Source of the DNA: Shimia_B sp038525525
GTDB lineage: Bacteria > Pseudomonadota > Alphaproteobacteria > Rhodobacterales > Rhodobacteraceae
DNA: 64,000 nucleotides
Assembly (NCBI GenBank): GCA_038525525.1
Contig: JBCBHO010000002.1
Span: forward strand, 744,001 to 808,000
Reading direction: 5' to 3'
Part shown: in pieces, positions 61,515 through 64,000 of the stretch
Layout: the number at the start of each line of letters is the position of its first letter
Position numbering within the stretch: the first letter of the stretch is position 1
Program-made: the position numbers and the translations under genes
The notes under the pieces: model-generated
The model's input: only the letters and a program-made list of their open reading frames with translations
Database searches by the model: none
What the model was told of the DNA's origin: nothing

Positions 61515-61805
61515 TGGCTGCCATTTAGGCCCCTTGGACCCTGGCAACAAGGCGGGTCCAGGCAAGCTTCTGTGCGCGCTCCGAACTGGCAGGACGTTAC
61601 CACGACTGCCTTTGCCTCACTGGAACTTTACGCTCATGGACGACAGGGAGCGAAAGACCGCTTCGAGCCCGAAGTGGCCGGTTGAAGGCGGTCTGCTAGA
61701 TGCCTGCCGAGCTTGGCATTGAAGAGAGGCGCCAAACTCTCGCCAAACTGCCCACTTAGTGACCGAGTAGTTTCGGTGCCTTTTTCTGGGATTAGGAGAC
61801 GGCTT
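61515..61805. other. left junction region of the accessory gene
   Basis: This 291-bp stretch runs from sppA to the DUF4041 gene. Composition falls from GC-rich to mixed across it. A TGGACCC/GGGTCCA stem lies at 61535-61560. The 61620-61740 part contains short broken frames reminiscent of degenerate intergenic remnants; none is a convincing gene. No integrase, tRNA or clear att repeat is visible. Confidence 0.4.
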
Positions 61806-63206
61806 GTGGAAAGTTCGAATGATTGGATAGCAATCTCCATTGCGCTTGCATTTCTAGCGTCTCCGATAGTTGCGATTAAGTTCGCATTTCAACTTCGCAG
61901 ACGTCGAAGAGACCTCAAGGAGCTAGAGGAAACCAAGCAAGGTGAGATCGCAGAGCTTCAGAAAAAGTTATCCGAGATCGAAAATAGGTTCTCTGCTGTA
62001 ATTGACGTGGAAGCAGAGGCGATGAAGGCGGCAGGCGAGAGAGATAAGACTGTTGATGAGCTTGACAAACTCAGAGCCGAGTATAAGGACAAGAAATCAA
62101 CTTATGACCGGCTTCGATTGCAAGTTGCGGTCTATGATGAGACCATCGCATTTGCAGAACTTGGAGTCTATGAGCCGCATTTCGATTTCGGTGATAGCGC
62201 GGATTACAAATACAAAATCGAAGCTGTGCGTCAGATGCAGAAGGCAATGGTGAAGCAGAAGACTGCTGTCGTTTGCCACACGAGTTGGACAGTGAGCGAC
62301 AGTGCTTCAAAGGGTGAAACCATGGTCAATCGAGCCATTAGATTGACGCTTCGTGCATTCAACAACGAGTGTGAGGCGGCAATCGCCAACGTGCGTTGGA
62401 ACAACGCGAAGGCGCTGGAGAAGAGGCTAAAGAATGCAAAGAAGCAGATCGACAAAGCCAATGCATCTTTGCAAATCGAGATCACCCAGGATTACCTCGA
62501 TCTCAAACTCAGCGAGCTTCGTCTTACGCACGAATATCGCGAGAAGTTGAAGGAGGAGCGCGAGAAGAGGGCGGAACAGGCCAGGCTAGAGCGGGAAGAG
62601 AAACGGCTTCTGCGGGAAGCACAAGAGGCGCGAAAAGAGGAAGGGAAATACGAAGCTCTTCTTGCGAAGGCGCGCGAGGAGGCGGGTGCCTCAAGTTCTG
62701 CAGCGCAAGAAGACAGAATACGCGAACTTGAGCAACAGCTTCGAGAGGCTCATGACAAGACCGAGCGCGCCCACGCAATGGCCGAGAAGACCAAGTCGGG
62801 ATTTGTCTACATCATTACCAATATCGGATCATTTGGCGACGATGTTGTAAAGATTGGTCTTACCCGTAGGCTCGATCCTGCTGACCGCGTTCGAGAGCTT
62901 GGTGACGCTTCAGTTCCCTTCCTCTTTGATACCCACGCTATGATTTATTCAGAGGAAGCTCCCGCTCTTGAAACAGCCCTTCATTCTGAGTTCGAAGACC
63001 GAAGGGTCAACGCGGCCAATATGAGGAAAGAGTTCTTCCGTGTCTCCTTGGAGGAGGTCGAGGAGGCAGTCATGCGGCTAGCACCAGATGCGGAGTTCCA
63101 CAAAGACATTGAGGCACAAGAGTTCAATGAAACTCTCGTAAGGCGTCGCGAGAAGCTGGCAACCGAAGAGGCCATCGCCGCTCTGGAGTTCCCGGATGAA
63201 CTGTGA
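61806..63206 (+). CDS. DUF4041 / GIY-YIG membrane-anchored nuclease, SNIPE-like anti-phage candidate
   Basis: The 466-residue protein has an N-terminal membrane helix (6-28), a basic stop-transfer (RRRRR), a coiled coil (about 35-105), a DUF4041 domain (about 110-245; GVYEPHFDF, RAFNNECEAAI, NN and YLDLKLSELRLTHEY), a second long coiled coil (245-330) and a C-terminal GIY-YIG/Mug113 nuclease (333-412). Nuclease residues kept are Tyr335, Lys349-Ile-Gly351, Arg354/Arg355, Glu389 and His393. The AT content is visibly higher than in neighbours. GTG 61806 follows AGGAGAC. The order matches, from memory, SNIPE-type membrane-bound nucleases that cut phage DNA during entry. The phage role is an inference. 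Confidence 0.82.
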   Translation: MESSNDWIAISIALAFLASPIVAIKFAFQLRRRRRDLKELEETKQGEIAELQKKLSEIENRFSAVIDVEAEAMKAAGERDKTVDELDKLRAEYKDKKSTYDRLRLQVAVYDETIAFAELGVYEPHFDFGDSADYKYKIEAVRQMQKAMVKQKTAVVCHTSWTVSDSASKGETMVNRAIRLTLRAFNNECEAAIANVRWNNAKALEKRLKNAKKQIDKANASLQIEITQDYLDLKLSELRLTHEYREKLKEEREKRAEQARLEREEKRLLREAQEARKEEGKYEALLAKAREEAGASSSAAQEDRIRELEQQLREAHDKTERAHAMAEKTKSGFVYIITNIGSFGDDVVKIGLTRRLDPADRVRELGDASVPFLFDTHAMIYSEEAPALETALHSEFEDRRVNAANMRKEFFRVSLEEVEEAVMRLAPDAEFHKDIEAQEFNETLVRRREKLATEEAIAALEFPDEL

Positions 63207-63289
63207 AAGCGGCGAAGCTCTAAGACCCCTGTCCTCGCAGATCGGCCTGCCGATCTCATCGACCGGCAGCTTTTTCCAGCAAAGCGGCC

Positions 63290-64000
63290 TCACTCCCTGA
63301 GCCGCCACCCCGTGCGGAAAATCCACCAGATGATGGCGAGGCAGAGCGCCGTAAACGCACCGATGGCCAGAAGCGAGAGGCCGACCGGCACGTCCGCCTG
63401 CCCGAAAAAGGCCCAGCGGAAGCCCGAGATCAGGTACACGACCGGGTTGAAATACGTCACCTGTTGCCAGAGCGGGGGCAGCATTGAGATCGAGTAGAAC
63501 GAGCCCCCGAGGAAGACGAGGGGCGTCACCACGAGGAGCGGGATGAGCTGCAGCTGCTCGAAATTCTTCGCCCAGATCCCGATGATGAAGCCCATGAGCG
63601 CGAAGCTGATGCAGGTGAGCACGAGGAAGGCGAGCATCGCCAGCGGATGCAGGATCGTCATCTCCACGAAGAAAAACGACGTCCCCAGGATCACGAGCCC
63701 GATAAAGAGCGATTTCGTGGCCGCTGCCCCCACATAGCCGATGACGATCTCGAGGAAGTTGATCGGCGCGGAGAGCAGCTCCGAGAAGGTGCCGATGAAT
63801 TTCGGGAAGTAGATGCCGAAGGACGCGTTGGAGATGCCCTGCGTCATGACCGTGAGCATGATGAGGCCGGGCACGATGAAGGCGCCGTAGCTCACGCCTT
63901 CCACCTCCTGGATGCGGGAGCCGATTGCCGTGCCGAACACGACGAAGTAGAGCGAGGTGGACAGCACGGGCGAGATGAAGCTCTGCGCCAGCGTCCGGAA
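63290..64000 (-). CDS. ABC-2 type transporter permease (5' end outside window)
   Basis: The visible part encodes about 236 C-terminal residues of a membrane permease; the frame stays open to the window edge, so the start lies beyond 64000. It shows SFISPVLSTSLYFVVFGTAIG, about six helices and the GFRWAFFG end of the ABC-2 (YadH/NodJ-like) family. It exports an unknown compound with an ATPase partner outside the window. The stop at 63290 lies 83 bp past the accessory gene. Confidence 0.88.
   Translation of the reverse strand, partial: FRTLAQSFISPVLSTSLYFVVFGTAIGSRIQEVEGVSYGAFIVPGLIMLTVMTQGISNASFGIYFPKFIGTFSELLSAPINFLEIVIGYVGAAATKSLFIGLVILGTSFFFVEMTILHPLAMLAFLVLTCISFALMGFIIGIWAKNFEQLQLIPLLVVTPLVFLGGSFYSISMLPPLWQQVTYFNPVVYLISGFRWAFFGQADVPVGLSLLAIGAFTALCLAIIWWIFRTGWRLRE

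Noticed and set aside
61780..63275. CTTTTTC at both ends of the accessory gene as possible att repeats
   Set aside because: The shared stretch is only about 7 bp and flanking bases differ, which is expected by chance.
1..64000. CRISPR array, tRNA, rRNA, insertion sequence or prophage
   Set aside because: I found no regularly spaced repeats, cloverleaf-like sequence, rRNA blocks, transposase or phage structural genes on either strand.

Overview
The window looks like a chromosomal segment of a high-GC alphaproteobacterium of the Rhodobacteraceae (Roseobacter group). The evidence is the gene order, which is typical of that family: lysA, a TIGR02302/DUF4175 membrane protein, a zinc-ribbon protein, ftsEX; TPR protein, ispE locus, polyprenyl synthase; fdhD, mobA, mobB, moeA; pyrB, a 176-aa protein, pyrC, plsY; uvrC, pgsA, moaD, moaE. 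A 49-aa aa3-type oxidase subunit IV, an MJ0042-type zinc ribbon and a DmdC-like acyl-CoA dehydrogenase also fit. Genus cannot be fixed from the sequence alone. I see no tRNA, rRNA, CRISPR array, insertion sequence or prophage.

Layout. 1-6.8 kb: lysA end, a glutamine-rich membrane protein, zinc ribbon, ftsE/ftsX, an acyltransferase and a PPOX flavoprotein. 6.8-13.1 kb: accA, AraC/GyrI regulator, argH with two small coupled genes, TlpA-type thioredoxin, H-NS-like protein, tag, EAL protein. 13.3-18.6 kb: phaA-phaB, a LysR regulator with a divergent 47-aa gene, DMT exporter, YdcH, TrmN6, DUF2007. 18.6-24.6 kb: polyprenyl diphosphate synthase, a degenerate IspE-like gene, TPR lipoprotein-like gene, ETF-ubiquinone oxidoreductase, outer-membrane barrel. 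24.9-32 kb: greA, membrane protein, then a tightly coupled operon fdhD-mobA-mobB-moeA(fusion)-GNAT, and azlCD. 32-37.7 kb: lipoprotein, cox subunit IV, ACT protein, MBL hydrolase, acyl-CoA dehydrogenase, Sua5, YqgE. 37.8-44.8 kb: DsbD-N domain protein, RND efflux pump, moaB, uracil-DNA glycosylase. 44.9-55 kb: pyrB/pyrC-type genes, plsY, gshA, mtfA, rsmE, ubiA, OmpA-family gene with a coupled coiled-coil protein. 55.2-61.5 kb: moaE, moaD, pgsA, uvrC, SDR, CaCA antiporter, zinc-ribbon peptide, sppA. 61.8-63.2 kb: one low-GC accessory gene. 63.3-64 kb: ABC-2 permease, cut by the window edge.

How the genes work together. Most of the window is housekeeping. Three separate loci supply molybdenum cofactor (fdhD-mobA-mobB-moeA; moaB; moaD-moaE). 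phaAB makes and reduces acetoacetyl-CoA. ubiA, polyprenyl synthase and etfD feed the quinone pool. Several conserved-looking enzymes have lost catalytic or cluster residues: the dihydroorotase, the family-4-like UDG, the EAL protein, FdhD, and most strikingly the IspE-like protein.

The most interesting accessory element is the gene at 61806-63206. It is an isolated, AT-richer insertion between sppA and an ABC transporter gene. Its product has a membrane anchor, coiled coil, DUF4041 domain and C-terminal GIY-YIG nuclease. This is the architecture of the SNIPE-type membrane-bound anti-phage nuclease.
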